A stretch of DNA of 64,000 nt from Halalkalibacter krulwichiae. GTDB taxonomy: Bacteria > Bacillota > Bacilli > Bacillales > Bacillaceae_D. The translations under genes and the position numbers were made by a program. This document shows, piece after piece, positions 48,734 through 57,105 of this stretch. Every line of letters starts with the position of its first letter. Position 1 is the first letter of the stretch. The DNA is taken from positions 3,061,501 through 3,125,500 of the forward strand of contig NZ_CP020814.1 of assembly GCF_002109385.1 (NCBI RefSeq), read 5' to 3'. The notes under the pieces were generated by a model. It had not been told where the DNA came from and did not search any database. It worked only from the letters and a program-made list of their open reading frames with translations.

Positions 48734-50419
48734 ATGAAAATAGATATTCATTTTGACCAGAGCTGGGCAGACAACTTTTTAGAACGGTTAGAGCAAGATG
48801 GACCTTGGGCTAATTGGGAATTATTTAAGTTAGCTTATGAGGCAGAAGAACATCAGATTATACCTGAGTTTCATGGTTTACTAGCACCAAAACACCTCCC
48901 CCAGTTACAGCCTTTCCCTCATCAAATTGAAGTGGCAAATACGGTAATTGAACAAATGAATGGTAAAGCAATTTTGGCAGATGAGGTTGGTCTTGGAAAA
49001 ACGATCGAAGCTGGTTTAATTCTGAAGGAATATATGATACGCGGTCTAGTTAAAAAGGTTTTAATTCTTGTACCAGCTTCACTTGTCTCTCAGTGGGCGA
49101 TTGAACTAAACACTAAATTTCACATCCCTGCTGTTGCTCAACGAAAATCATATGTCTGGGAGCAATGCGATGTTGTTGTTGCGTCAATTGATACAGCAAA
49201 AAGACAACCCCATCGTGATATTGTCCTTGAACAACCATACGATCTCGTAATAATAGACGAAGCTCATAAACTAAAAAACCCGAAAACAAAAAACTATGAG
49301 TTCATTAAACATTTAAAAAAGAAGTTTTGCCTTCTACTAACAGCTACACCTGTACAAAATAAATTAGAAGAAATTTTCAATCTAGTGTCGCTTTTAAAAC
49401 CGGGACACCTTGGTGATATTACATCTTTTGAGCAAGAGTATCGCTCAAATAAACGATCACCGAAAAACGAAGAAAAACTAAAAGAACTAGTAAATAAAGT
49501 AATGGTTCGAAATCGACGCGAAGAAACAGGAATTGAGTGGACGAAAAGAATTGTTGAAACGGTTCAAATTGAATTTAGTGAATCGGAACGGGCTTTTTAC
49601 TCAGAAATTGAGCAATTAAGAGGTAGCTCTAGCCACTTTGCTTTACTAACACTAAAAAGAGAGCTCTGCAGCAGTAGAGAAGCCGCCTTTATGACATTAA
49701 AAAATATGATTGAACGAGCCCACAAAGAAGGCCGTGCATTACCAGAAGCAGAGCGACTATTAAATAAGATTGGTGAAGTTGCCGGACATGCTAAGGCCGA
49801 AAAGGCACTTGAACTTATCCAAAAAATTAATGATAAAGTTATTATATTTACAGAATATCGAGCTACACAACTTTATTTACAATGGTACCTTAAGCAAAAT
49901 GGTATTTCTTCCGTACCTTTTCGAGGTGGGTTTAAAAGGGGGAAAAAGGATTGGATGCGTCAGCTTTTTCAAAATAACGCTCAAGTACTTATCGCGACAG
50001 AGGCTGGAGGTGAAGGGATTAACCTTCAATTCTGTAGCCATATTATTAATTATGATTTACCTTGGAATCCAATGAGGATTGAACAACGAATTGGTCGAAT
50101 CCATCGATTGGGACAAAAAGAAGATGTTCGTATTTATAATTTTGCTGTGACAGATACAGTGGAACAACATATTTTGAAGTTATTGTATGAAAAAATTCAT
50201 CTGTTCGAATCCGTTATCGGAGAACTTGATGATATCCTGACAAAGATTGATTTACCTGCTGTTGAAGATCATGTACAAGATATTTTGCTACACTCAGATA
50301 CAGAAGGCGAAATGAGAATCAAATTTGATCATTTAGCAGCTATTATGAATGAAGCAGCAGCAGAAGCAGCAAATTTAAAAGAGGAGGATCAGATCGATGC
50401 AACAGCATCAAGTTCATAA
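48734..50419 (+). CDS. yqhH: SNF2-family DEAD/DEAH helicase-like ATPase (YqhH)
   Basis: 561-aa Swi2/Snf2 ATPase. Motif I is ADEVGLGKTIEAGLI, motif II is DEAH, motif III LLTATPVQN. The C-terminal helicase domain has ATEAGGEGINLQFC and QRIGRIHRLGQ. It pairs with yqhG (23-bp overlap) and is divergent from the gcv operon, as in B. subtilis. The target is unknown; RapA-like remodelling is possible. Confidence 0.93.
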   Translation: MKIDIHFDQSWADNFLERLEQDGPWANWELFKLAYEAEEHQIIPEFHGLLAPKHLPQLQPFPHQIEVANTVIEQMNGKAILADEVGLGKTIEAGLILKEYMIRGLVKKVLILVPASLVSQWAIELNTKFHIPAVAQRKSYVWEQCDVVVASIDTAKRQPHRDIVLEQPYDLVIIDEAHKLKNPKTKNYEFIKHLKKKFCLLLTATPVQNKLEEIFNLVSLLKPGHLGDITSFEQEYRSNKRSPKNEEKLKELVNKVMVRNRREETGIEWTKRIVETVQIEFSESERAFYSEIEQLRGSSSHFALLTLKRELCSSREAAFMTLKNMIERAHKEGRALPEAERLLNKIGEVAGHAKAEKALELIQKINDKVIIFTEYRATQLYLQWYLKQNGISSVPFRGGFKRGKKDWMRQLFQNNAQVLIATEAGGEGINLQFCSHIINYDLPWNPMRIEQRIGRIHRLGQKEDVRIYNFAVTDTVEQHILKLLYEKIHLFESVIGELDDILTKIDLPAVEDHVQDILLHSDTEGEMRIKFDHLAAIMNEAAAEAANLKEEDQIDATASSS

Positions 50420-51191
50420 ATTTCTCGAACGTTATTTTGAAGCAAATGATAGCCCTATTTTAGAAAATAAATCAGGCTATTTACAGGTCCAACTGTCAAT
50501 CGAACTAGACAAATTATTAATGAACCGTCCTTTTTACTGGCACTATCTAGAGAAGACGGGAGGCGATCCCCGTCCAATGCAAGTCACTTTCATTACTGAA
50601 CAAACTCAAGCCTCAGAAGATATTCGAGGAGAACATATTCACTTTGGTTCACCAAGACTACGTCAACTATTCGCTTCAACAAAAGAACTTGGAGGGTTTA
50701 TTCGACTTTTCGAACAGGTCGAGGCATCTGGAAATAAATCGATACCATTACAACCATGGCTCTGTGTGAATACAAAAGTCTCATTTCAATGCGATAGGAA
50801 AAAAGATGTTTTACTATCATTAGGCCTTAACTTGATTCATGGACAAATCGTCCCACAGTTTTTCGAACGAATCCGAATGAAAAAGCTAACACCAAATATT
50901 CCAGACTACTGCTTTAAGCTATCTCCGTTAATTAAAGTTCAAAGTGGGTTAATAAGGCTTCAAAAAATGGTTCAGACTTATGCTGAGAATGAAGATGATA
51001 TTTGGGCTAAAGAGGCATTTACTAGATGGACGACTGACCTTGAACTATTGGAAAAGTTTTATGAAGACCAAGAAGATAAACCTGAAAGTTATTTTGTTGA
51101 GAAACAAGCTTTAAAAGAACAATATGAACCCAATATCCATGTTTCGATCGTAAACGGTGGTATGTTCTACCTTCAACAAAAAGTTTTCTAA
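50397..51191 (+). CDS. yqhG: YqhG family protein
   Basis: 264-aa soluble protein of unknown function, always next to the yqhH helicase. It begins MQQHQVHKFLERYFEANDSPI and has HFGSPRLRQLF and VNTKVSFQCDRKKD. No catalytic motif is recognisable. It starts within the end of yqhH, behind GAGGAGG, so the two are coupled; a partner or adaptor of YqhH is likely. Confidence 0.85.
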   Translation: MQQHQVHKFLERYFEANDSPILENKSGYLQVQLSIELDKLLMNRPFYWHYLEKTGGDPRPMQVTFITEQTQASEDIRGEHIHFGSPRLRQLFASTKELGGFIRLFEQVEASGNKSIPLQPWLCVNTKVSFQCDRKKDVLLSLGLNLIHGQIVPQFFERIRMKKLTPNIPDYCFKLSPLIKVQSGLIRLQKMVQTYAENEDDIWAKEAFTRWTTDLELLEKFYEDQEDKPESYFVEKQALKEQYEPNIHVSIVNGGMFYLQQKVF

Positions 51192-51212
51192 GTTTTCCTG
51201 ATTGTGTATAAA

Positions 51213-51250
51213 GAAAGACGAACTACATAAAAGTAGTTCGTCTTTCTTAA
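51213..51250. terminator. Bidirectional terminator between yqhG and yqgW
   Basis: AAAGACGAACTAC/GTAGTTCGTCTTT, a 13-bp perfect stem with T-runs on both sides. Confidence 0.85.
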
Positions 51251-51253
51251 AGA

Positions 51254-51442
51254 TTAATGAGCTACTGGAGCTCCTCCACCAGTTGTAATGATTGAGATGA
51301 TTGTCGCAATAGAAAACCAACCAAACACTACGAATGAAAGGCCTGCAAAGCCGACTGCAAAGAAATTCTTTCTTTTAATTTCACGAACGATCGCAACAGC
51401 ACTTAAAAGTGCAACAATTAAAAGGATAATAGATAAGATCAT
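51254..51442 (-). CDS. yqgW: DUF2759 small membrane protein (YqgW-like)
   Basis: 62-aa protein with two membrane helices and a short loop (REIKRKNFFAVGFAGLS). The sequence and place beside yqgX match YqgW (DUF2759). Function unknown. AGGAGG precedes the ATG. Confidence 0.85.
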   Translation of the reverse strand: MILSIILLIVALLSAVAIVREIKRKNFFAVGFAGLSFVVFGWFSIATIISIITTGGGAPVAH

Positions 51443-51664
51443 ATTGACTACCTCCTTATGTAGAAACTTGAGACCCGATTAACTAGTCCTATTATAAAGC
51501 TATATGATAACGTTGTCAGCTATAAATTTTGACAAAGCTAGCACAATGAACTTACTAATTAGGTTGGTCTTTTTGGTCTTATTTTACTCCTTTTTTAACT
51601 ATTTGTCGAGTCGATTCTCTTAATGTATGATAGAACTATCTTTTATTTTTAGGAGGGAAACATC

Positions 51665-52300
51665 TTGAAATGGACTCAACTCCCATTAGGACCACTTCAA
51701 ACAAACGCATATGTTATCGAAAATGAAGAAAAGCAAGCCCTTGTAATTGATCCTGGCAGTGAAGGTGAGGCGCTCGTAAAGTGGCTAAACGAGCAAAAAT
51801 TAAATGTATTAGCCGTTCTTTTAACACACGCACACTTCGATCATATTGGTGCAGTAGATGATGTACGAGAAGCTTTTAATTGTCCAGTCTACATACATAA
51901 AAATGAACAAGATTGGCTTGCAGATCCGTCAAAAAATGGTTCATCCCGTTTCTTCGGTGCAGAAACGATCTCAGCAAGACCGGCTGAAACAATTATCGAA
52001 AACGAACAGACATTGGAAATTGGCCCTTTTAAGCTACAGTCATTGGAAACCCCTGGCCACTCACCTGGGAGCGTATCATATTATTTGTTAGAACACTCAA
52101 TCGTCTTCTCAGGTGATGCATTATTTGCTCAAAGTATTGGTCGGACTGACTTACCTGGAGGAAACCATGATTTATTACTCAAGAGCATCCACCAGAAGCT
52201 TCTGGAATTGCCAGAGGATACAATTGTTGCTTGCGGTCATGGACCAACAACCACTATCGGAAACGAAATGGATAGCAACCCTTTTTTATCAGGATTTTAG
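51665..52300 (+). CDS. yqgX: MBL-fold metallo-hydrolase (YqgX, glyoxalase II-like)
   Basis: 211-aa hydrolase with the metal-binding THAHFDHIG motif, later GHSPGS, SGDALF and a final CGHGP histidine. The start is TTG 51665 (MKWTQLPLG), 7 nt after AGGAGGG. It resembles bacillithiol-related hydroxyacyl hydrolases, but the substrate cannot be read from sequence. Confidence 0.92.
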   Translation: MKWTQLPLGPLQTNAYVIENEEKQALVIDPGSEGEALVKWLNEQKLNVLAVLLTHAHFDHIGAVDDVREAFNCPVYIHKNEQDWLADPSKNGSSRFFGAETISARPAETIIENEQTLEIGPFKLQSLETPGHSPGSVSYYLLEHSIVFSGDALFAQSIGRTDLPGGNHDLLLKSIHQKLLELPEDTIVACGHGPTTTIGNEMDSNPFLSGF

Positions 52301-52310
52301 TCAAACCTCT

Positions 52311-52347
52311 TCCATCAGTTAACAGCTAGACTGATGGATAAAAAAGG
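52311..52347 (+). terminator. Terminator after yqgX
   Basis: CCATCAGT...ACTGATGG stem followed by an AT-rich run after the yqgX stop. Confidence 0.55.
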
Positions 52348-52356
52348 TTATTACCA

Positions 52357-52385
52357 TTGACACAGTGTTAAACTATTTATAAAAT
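52357..52385 (+). promoter_or_regulatory. Near-consensus sigma-A promoter in the yqgX-yqgY gap
   Basis: TTGACA (52357-52362), 17-nt spacer, TAAAAT (52380-52385). No gene lies downstream on this strand within the gap. Confidence 0.65.
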
Positions 52386-52391
52386 AGAGTT

Positions 52392-52494
52392 AGATTGATG
52401 AGTCTTTGATTGGGAGTCCCCCTCCCCTCAATGTTCATACATCAATACGATTTACTCCCCATGTGACCTTCAAGCAATTGGAGGTCTCTTTATA
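52392..52494 (+). ncRNA. Candidate small RNA with C-rich single-stranded stretch
   Basis: Starts about 7 nt after the promoter at 52357-52385 and ends at a hairpin (GACCTTC/GGAGGTC, 52465-52486) followed by TCTTTAT. In between lies a CCCCCTCCCCTC stretch. Such C-rich patches pair with ribosome sites in known Bacillus and Staphylococcus regulatory RNAs (FsrA, RoxS/RsaE). No ORF longer than about a dozen codons is present. The identity is unknown and expression is unproven. Confidence 0.45.
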
Positions 52495-52523
52495 TTCTCT
52501 ATTATTGTTAGCGTAGATACGAA

Positions 52524-52560
52524 AGAAAGCCGCACCTAAAATAAGGAGCGGCTTTCTTTC
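52524..52560. terminator. Terminator downstream of yqgY
   Basis: GAAAGCCGC...GCGGCTTTC with a T-rich tail. Confidence 0.7.
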
Positions 52561-52590
52561 ACAATTTCGATCGTGTATATGTACCAGATA

Positions 52591-52836
52591 TTAATGTCCA
52601 CCAAAGCTTGGTACTAATAAGAATGTAGAATAATACGTGAAGCCAACGAAGAAAATCGTTAAATAGGCGCCAAAAATATAAATATATACACGTTCAGATA
52701 AGTTTAAATAGCTTAATGCTAATAGTGCACCTGTTTGTGCGAAGAATAGCAACGCTACGTTAAACATATCCCCTACAAAGAATAGAACAGCGAAAATCCC
52801 TGTCCAAAAGGCTAAAACACGAAACATACGATCCAT
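52591..52836 (-). CDS. yqgY: DUF2626 small membrane protein (YqgY-like)
   Basis: 81-aa protein with about three membrane segments, beginning MDRMFRVLAFWTGIFAVLFF. Sequence and place match YqgY (DUF2626). Function unknown. GGAGGGG precedes the ATG. Confidence 0.85.
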   Translation of the reverse strand: MDRMFRVLAFWTGIFAVLFFVGDMFNVALLFFAQTGALLALSYLNLSERVYIYIFGAYLTIFFVGFTYYSTFLLVPSFGGH

Positions 52837-52976
52837 TTGGGTTCCCCTCCTTCATGCACAAATTATTGCCTACTACGGCATTATTTGCTTAGGATATCAA
52901 ATGATAGAGTACAGACTTATTATATCGACTGTATCTTTATTTGTAAATGCCTTCATAGTGGCGAAAGTGTGACTCT

Positions 52977-53702
52977 CTAAGAATTAATTTTAATTACAGT
53001 ATAAGAACAAGCCCTTGATTGAGGATCTGTTAATTTAGTATCCTCTCTTAGAATATGTTCTCCAAGAAACAGTGAAAAGATTCCTTTAAATAACTCATGG
53101 TGCATTGAACATAATGACATAGAATAATCATTCATCAATTCCTTAAATGTACAATTATAAACACTAAATTCAATTTGTTCCATCTCTTCATTATATACTA
53201 TCTCTGGATTTAATCCTTGGTTAATTGCTACTTGCTCAATCATCTTAACCTTTTCCTGAATAGTAGCTTTTGATACATCAAATTGGAATTGTTGAACATA
53301 CTGCTCAGCACTCTGTCTTCCATATTTATACCCTATTTTCTTAATTGCGTCAGTGCCGATATCCCCAAATTCAGCTAAAGCTTCTATAGACATTTTAGCT
53401 AAACGCTGATAGTCTCTAAAAGGAAATTGAAGTTGAATTACTTCGTTAGAAAGGGCATAAAACCGACTAGGTCTTCCTCCCTTTCCCGTTTTTTGTGTTT
53501 CAGAAACAATCATCCGAACATCTTCTAGTTTTGTAAGATGCAGCCGTGCAACATTCGGATGGATATTAAATTGTTCAGCAATTTCTTGTACGGTAACATT
53601 CTTATGGTGTTTAGAAACATATTGATAAATTGAAAATCGTGTTGGATCGGATAACACATTTGTGATTTTCAAAGTATTTTGATCTTGGTCCATTTGGTCC
53701 AT
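52977..53702 (-). CDS. HTH transcriptional regulator (ArsR/SufR-like, cysteine-containing effector domain)
   Basis: 241-aa protein. An N-terminal winged helix (NVLSDPTRFSIYQYVSKHHK...NIHPNVARLHLTKLEDV) with a GKGGRPSRFY wing is followed by a C-terminal domain with cysteines spaced YNC-x13-C, then a third near the end (SRACSY). SufR-type repressors bind an iron-sulfur cluster with similarly spaced cysteines, so redox or iron sensing is possible. The target genes are unknown. It stands between yqgY and the comG tail. Confidence 0.7.
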   Translation of the reverse strand: MDQMDQDQNTLKITNVLSDPTRFSIYQYVSKHHKNVTVQEIAEQFNIHPNVARLHLTKLEDVRMIVSETQKTGKGGRPSRFYALSNEVIQLQFPFRDYQRLAKMSIEALAEFGDIGTDAIKKIGYKYGRQSAEQYVQQFQFDVSKATIQEKVKMIEQVAINQGLNPEIVYNEEMEQIEFSVYNCTFKELMNDYSMSLCSMHHELFKGIFSLFLGEHILREDTKLTDPQSRACSYTVIKINS

Positions 53703-53787
53703 TTAATTCACTCCTACACTACCCTCTTCTCCTCATTATAGTATAGTTGTCCAAACAAAGAAATAAAAATTTCTACAAAATTTGACA

Positions 53788-53831
53788 ATGAAAAAATGAA
53801 GAAGATGTCATACGACACTTCTTCATTTTTT
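53788..53831. terminator. Terminator at the end of the comG-yqzE unit
   Basis: AAAATGAAGAAG.TGTC...GACA.CTTCTTCATTTT, about 15 bp of stem with flanking A and T runs, bidirectional. Confidence 0.8.
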
Positions 53832-54017
53832 ATTGCTTTTTCGACTTTTCCAAAATAGCGAGAGCCCCATTGGAATAATTCCGAACGCTTGTGTTGGAAA
53901 CGATTGCTTTTCAGCTCTTCTTTCCTCTCTTTTGCTTTTTCTTTCCTCTTTTGGTTGATCCATTCTTATAACTGCTTGCTGAGTTAGAAACTTAACATAA
54001 TCATTAAACGACGACAT
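53823..54017 (-). CDS. yqzE: YqzE family protein
   Basis: 64-aa basic protein beginning MSSFNDYVKFLTQQAVIRMDQPKE, with a KSKREERRAEK stretch and a C-terminal hydrophobic segment. It follows comGG, as yqzE does in B. subtilis. Function is unknown, possibly competence-related. Confidence 0.85.
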   Translation of the reverse strand: MSSFNDYVKFLTQQAVIRMDQPKEERKSKREERRAEKQSFPTQAFGIIPMGLSLFWKSRKSNKK

Positions 54018-54100
54018 GCGATCACCTCTGTAAACTTCTCATTTGTATTATTCCCAGAGGATTCATGTTTTACACAATAGTAAAACGGTCTACCTAAAAA

Positions 54101-54484
54101 TTAACCCGAATTAACACTTTCCCAATAATTAGTAATCCTCTTTCTTTCTCGATCGTACTTGAAACCGGCAAGTCTTTCATGCCCTGTATTTAATGTTACT
54201 TTAACTTGTATATCACTTTCTTCACCATTAGAGTTTCTTAATGAGAACAAAACACTTCCAGTCGCATACTCGAAAGAAACAGAATTATTGGGATTCAATT
54301 CATATTCTTGCATTGTAAATTCTGCTATTCCAGTTTGAAGCAACGATTCAATTTGTATGACTCTCTCCTGTTCATATGCAAAATTCTTTTCAACATTATA
54401 AAGTTGTAACTGCAATAACAAAACATGAAGAACTAAAAGGCAAATAAATAATGTAACCGGGTAGAAATAGCCACCTTCATTCAT
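54101..54484 (-). CDS. comGG: Competence pseudopilin ComGG
   Basis: 127-aa minor pseudopilin-like protein with an N-terminal membrane segment (FYPVTLFICLLVLHVLLLQL) and a loosely conserved tail. It lacks a classical GFTLLE cleavage motif, as is usual for ComGG. It overlaps comGF by 4 bp. Confidence 0.82.
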   Translation of the reverse strand: MNEGGYFYPVTLFICLLVLHVLLLQLQLYNVEKNFAYEQERVIQIESLLQTGIAEFTMQEYELNPNNSVSFEYATGSVLFSLRNSNGEESDIQVKVTLNTGHERLAGFKYDRERKRITNYWESVNSG

Positions 54485-54951
54485 TCTTGTTTCTCCTCAT
54501 GGCGAAAAGGAATCAGCATTGTCTTTTGATATTGCTCTCCACCTTCTAGTACTAGTGAACAAGTTACGACTTTATTATCGTTTGCACAAATAAAGGATTT
54601 GACTGATTCAAGCAACAATACATATCCTTCTCCATCACTTTGTCTTCGTACATGTCCATTTGAAGTCAAACTTATTTCAATATCTTTTTGATCAATCTTG
54701 TTTAATAATAAGTAATCTTTTCCAGCTGTTACACTTGAAGCTTCCCTTGTCTCTTTTGCAACATGATTAAAGAACATTGTCACTTGTTGAGTAGTTGTTT
54801 CTTTTGTAAAAAAGCCACCTTTTGCCGTTTGAAATATAATCGGATAAAAAGATAACAAAAGGACTAACAACGATAGGGATAAGAGAACTTCAAACAATGT
54901 AAATCCATGCTCATCGACTCGAGAGAAAGCATTGTTCATACGCTCTTCCAT
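54481..54951 (-). CDS. comGF: Competence pseudopilin ComGF
   Basis: 156-aa minor pseudopilin with the prepilin site HGFTLFEVLLSLSLLVLLL. The C-terminal part matches ComGF (SFICANDNKVVTCSLVLEGGEQYQKTMLIPF). It overlaps comGE by about 40 bp. Processing by ComC peptidase is assumed. Confidence 0.88.
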   Translation of the reverse strand: MEERMNNAFSRVDEHGFTLFEVLLSLSLLVLLLSFYPIIFQTAKGGFFTKETTTQQVTMFFNHVAKETREASSVTAGKDYLLLNKIDQKDIEISLTSNGHVRRQSDGEGYVLLLESVKSFICANDNKVVTCSLVLEGGEQYQKTMLIPFRHEEKQE

Positions 54952-55219
54952 TTGTCCCTGTCCAGTTCATACAATGTTTGAATACATGTTCTTTTACTTC
55001 TTCAACAGTAATATTTGTATTCCTAAAATCTTCATATTCATCATTAATAAAATGATGAATTGATGCCTCTAGCTCCTGCATGGCTAAAAGCTGTTCTCTT
55101 ATAGACATACGCTCTTTATATACAATTGATAGTAATGGAACTACAAATGCACAAAAGATGATTAGAATGCTTAATGCAGCTATCACTTCTAATAATGTGA
55201 ATCCTCTACAATCGCTTAT
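54911..55219 (-). CDS. comGE: Competence pseudopilin ComGE, no canonical start codon
   Basis: 102-aa minor pseudopilin. The prepilin motif CRGFTLLEVIAALSILIIF lies upstream of the first GTG (55186), so that GTG cannot be the true start. In frame, the only codons between the upstream TGA and the motif are TTT CAT ATA AGC GAT TGT AGA GGA. ATA at 55219 is 8 nt after AAAGGA and is the likeliest initiator; AUA starts are very rare. The sequence overlaps the end of comGD, which could allow coupled translation. Confidence 0.7.
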   Translation of the reverse strand: MSDCRGFTLLEVIAALSILIIFCAFVVPLLSIVYKERMSIREQLLAMQELEASIHHFINDEYEDFRNTNITVEEVKEHVFKHCMNWTGTNGRAYEQCFLSSR

Positions 55220-55658
55220 ATGAAATCATTCCTTTCCCTAAATAGATAGTAAAACGATAGCGATATTGCCCAATTACAAGGAAGAAACTGCCTGACCTAC
55301 TCGGATGACCATTTGCTAAGTAAGAAACGTCGTTTGGAAATAGGGTAATGGTTTCAAAGTACATGTTATCAAATTGATATGGAATAACCATATAGTCTTC
55401 AAGTGCATGGTAGCGAATGAGAAAGAGTTTTCGATCGTTATCAGTACGAATATAAATACGCTTACCTGTACTCATAGCTACTTGTTGTGCCGCTAAAAAT
55501 TGTTCGTGTATTTGTTTCGCAATAAGATCAGCTTCATATTGAGTTGGTTCATTGAGTTTTGGAAGAGAGATCAGTGGAAGACTAATAAGGATAGAAAGGA
55601 GAGAAAGAGTTAATAGAAGCTCGATTAACGTGTATCCAGAAGAATTTAATTTACTCAT
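55206..55658 (-). CDS. comGD: Competence pseudopilin ComGD
   Basis: 150-aa pseudopilin. Prepilin site is SGYTLIELLLTLSLLSIL. I chose ATG 55658 (MSKLNSSG), with AGGAAT upstream; the frame is open to 55730 but begins inside comGC. The C-terminus FTIYLGKGMISYKRL resembles ComGD. Confidence 0.88.
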   Translation of the reverse strand: MSKLNSSGYTLIELLLTLSLLSILISLPLISLPKLNEPTQYEADLIAKQIHEQFLAAQQVAMSTGKRIYIRTDNDRKLFLIRYHALEDYMVIPYQFDNMYFETITLFPNDVSYLANGHPSRSGSFFLVIGQYRYRFTIYLGKGMISYKRL

Positions 55659-55669
55659 TATTCCTAGAC

Positions 55670-55978
55670 TTAAGGGGTAGAAACAATTCCAGTTGAAGCA
55701 TCGTAGCCAACATCTGCTCCATTTGGACATGTTATTTTTTCAACATACTTTTCAGATTCTAATACATCTAAATTCTGGGGAAAGGACGTATTTTCTAATT
55801 TATATGCATGTACTTGTGCTTGTATTAACTTGACTGTTGCTTCACAGCCCTTATCGTTTGCTACATCATTATTCTTACTCATATTAGGAACGACAATTAA
55901 AAGTAAAACAGAGATAATCATTAGCACAATTAGCATTTCAATTAGAGTAAAACCGTCTTGCTTTCTTACAATTTTCAT
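55670..55978 (-). CDS. comGC: Competence major pseudopilin ComGC
   Basis: 102-aa main subunit of the DNA-uptake pilus. Prepilin site is QDGFTLIEMLIVLMIISVLLL, followed by helix and a conserved Cys pair. GAGGTGAT is placed before the ATG. It is now the first gene of a separated comGC-GG block: yidD and an rrn operon lie where comGB should be. I see no ComK box (AAAA-N5-TTTT pairs) in the about 150 bp upstream. Confidence 0.92.
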   Translation of the reverse strand: MKIVRKQDGFTLIEMLIVLMIISVLLLIVVPNMSKNNDVANDKGCEATVKLIQAQVHAYKLENTSFPQNLDVLESEKYVEKITCPNGADVGYDASTGIVSTP

Positions 55979-56059
55979 TTTTCATCACCTCAGGAGTTTT
56001 TATTGCGGGGAGTGGTTGGGGTAAAGGAAACCGATTATCCTCCTTTCATTGTCGATATT

Positions 56060-56068
56060 TGTTATAAT
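56060..56068 (+). promoter_or_regulatory. Extended -10 promoter of yidD
   Basis: TGT-TATAAT (TGnTATAAT) without a clear -35, about 60 bp before the yidD start. Confidence 0.5.
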
Positions 56069-56128
56069 TAGACAAGGTTGTTTCTTTTCCTGCTTTTTTT
56101 TGATTTTTTTTTTGAAAGGTTGTTTAAC

Positions 56129-56380
56129 ATGAAAAGGATATTTTTATTAGTAATTAAATTTTATCAAAAACTAATTTCACCTTTAAAGCCTCCAACTTGC
56201 CGTTTTTATCCGACCTGTTCACATTATGGTTTAGAAGCAATTCAAAGATTTGGAGCTTGGAAGGGAAGTTGGTTAACAATAAAAAGAATTTTAAAATGTC
56301 ACCCGTTTCACCCAGGAGGAATTGATTTCGTGCCTGAAAAAGAACAAAAATCAATAAATACAAAAAAGACCATACGTTAA
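56129..56380 (+). CDS. yidD: Membrane protein insertion efficiency factor YidD
   Basis: 83-aa membrane-associated protein that helps YidC insert membrane proteins. The family signature is FYQKLISP...[15 protein letters not shown], then [15 protein letters not shown] sequence ([16 protein letters not shown]). I chose ATG 56129 (MKRIFLL) with GAAAGG upstream; the frame is open from 56078. It is the only plus-strand gene in this block, convergent with the tRNA array. In B. subtilis the homologue (ytjA) is elsewhere. Confidence 0.93.
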   Translation: MKRIFLLVIKFYQKLISPLKPPTCRFYPTCSHYGLEAIQRFGAWKGSWLTIKRILKCHPFHPGGIDFVPEKEQKSINTKKTIR

Positions 56381-56395
56381 TATGGTCTTTTTTGT
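56363..56395. terminator. Bidirectional terminator between yidD and the tRNA array
   Basis: AAAAGACCATA...TATGGTCTTTT with T-runs on both strands. It ends both yidD and the rrn-tRNA transcript. Confidence 0.85.
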
Positions 56396-56400
56396 ATAAA

Positions 56401-56482
56401 TGCGGGTGAAGGGAGTCGAACCCCCACGTCATAAGACACTAGATCCTAAGTCTAGCGCGTCTGCCAATTCCGCCACACCCGC
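56401..56482 (-). tRNA. tRNA-Leu (TAG)
   Basis: Class II tRNA with a long variable arm; anticodon loop CTTAGGA. CCA is not encoded. It is last of 16 tRNA genes after the rrn operon. Confidence 0.95.
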
Positions 56483-56498
56483 AAATATAATATTAAAA

Positions 56499-56574
56499 TG
56501 GTGAGCCATGAAGGACTCGAACCTTCGACCCTCTGATTAAAAGTCAGATGCTCTACCAACTGAGCTAATGGCTC
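56499..56574 (-). tRNA. tRNA-Lys (TTT)
   Basis: Cloverleaf with anticodon loop CTTTTAA; 3' CCA encoded. Confidence 0.95.
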
Positions 56575-56757
56575 GTAGATTATACGATGAAGTATTTCAT
56601 GTATCTTACGGACGATGTTACGCTCTGTCGTCTCTCCTGTTCCTTCCTCTTCTAGCTTGGCTTCGCAGCCTGCTGTGTCGGAACAACTCGAAGTATTTCA
56701 AGATGTAACGCTCGTAACTGAGCTAATGGCTCGTAGATTATACGATGAAATATTTCT
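56559..56757. repeat. Partial duplication of the tRNA-Lys 5' end and its upstream flank
   Basis: A segment of about 39 bp containing CTGAGCTAATGGCTCG and TAGATTATACGATGA occurs at 56559-56597 and again at 56717-56757 (one to two differences). The first covers the 5' end of tRNA-Lys; the second leaves a dead fragment of it at about 56717-56733. The roughly 120 bp between the copies looks like no tRNA or gene. Confidence 0.85.
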
Positions 56758-56760
56758 AAA

Positions 56761-56835
56761 TGGTGACCCGTACGGGATTCGAACCCGTGTTACCGCCGTG
56801 AAAGGGCGGTGTCTTAACCGCTTGACCAACGGGCC
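56761..56835 (-). tRNA. tRNA-Glu (TTC)
   Basis: Anticodon loop CTTTCAC; 3' CCA encoded. Confidence 0.95.
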
Positions 56836-56850
56836 AATACAACTTGTCCA

Positions 56851-56941
56851 TGGCGGAGAAGGAGGGATTTGAACCCTCGCGCCGCGTAAACGACCTACAC
56901 CCTTAGCAGGGGCGCCTCTTCAGCCACTTGAGTACTTCTCC
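56851..56941 (-). tRNA. tRNA-Ser (GCT)
   Basis: Class II, long variable arm, anticodon GCT, CCA encoded. Confidence 0.95.
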
Positions 56942-56942
56942 T

Positions 56943-57017
56943 TGGCTCCACAGGTAGGACTCGAACCTACGACCGATCGGTTAACAGCCGATTGCTCTAC
57001 CACTGAGCTACTGTGGA
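56943..57017 (-). tRNA. tRNA-Asn (GTT)
   Basis: Anticodon loop CTGTTAA; CCA encoded. Confidence 0.95.
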
Positions 57018-57020
57018 ATA

Positions 57021-57097
<77 letters not shown>

Positions 57098-57105
57098 CAA
57101 TTTTT

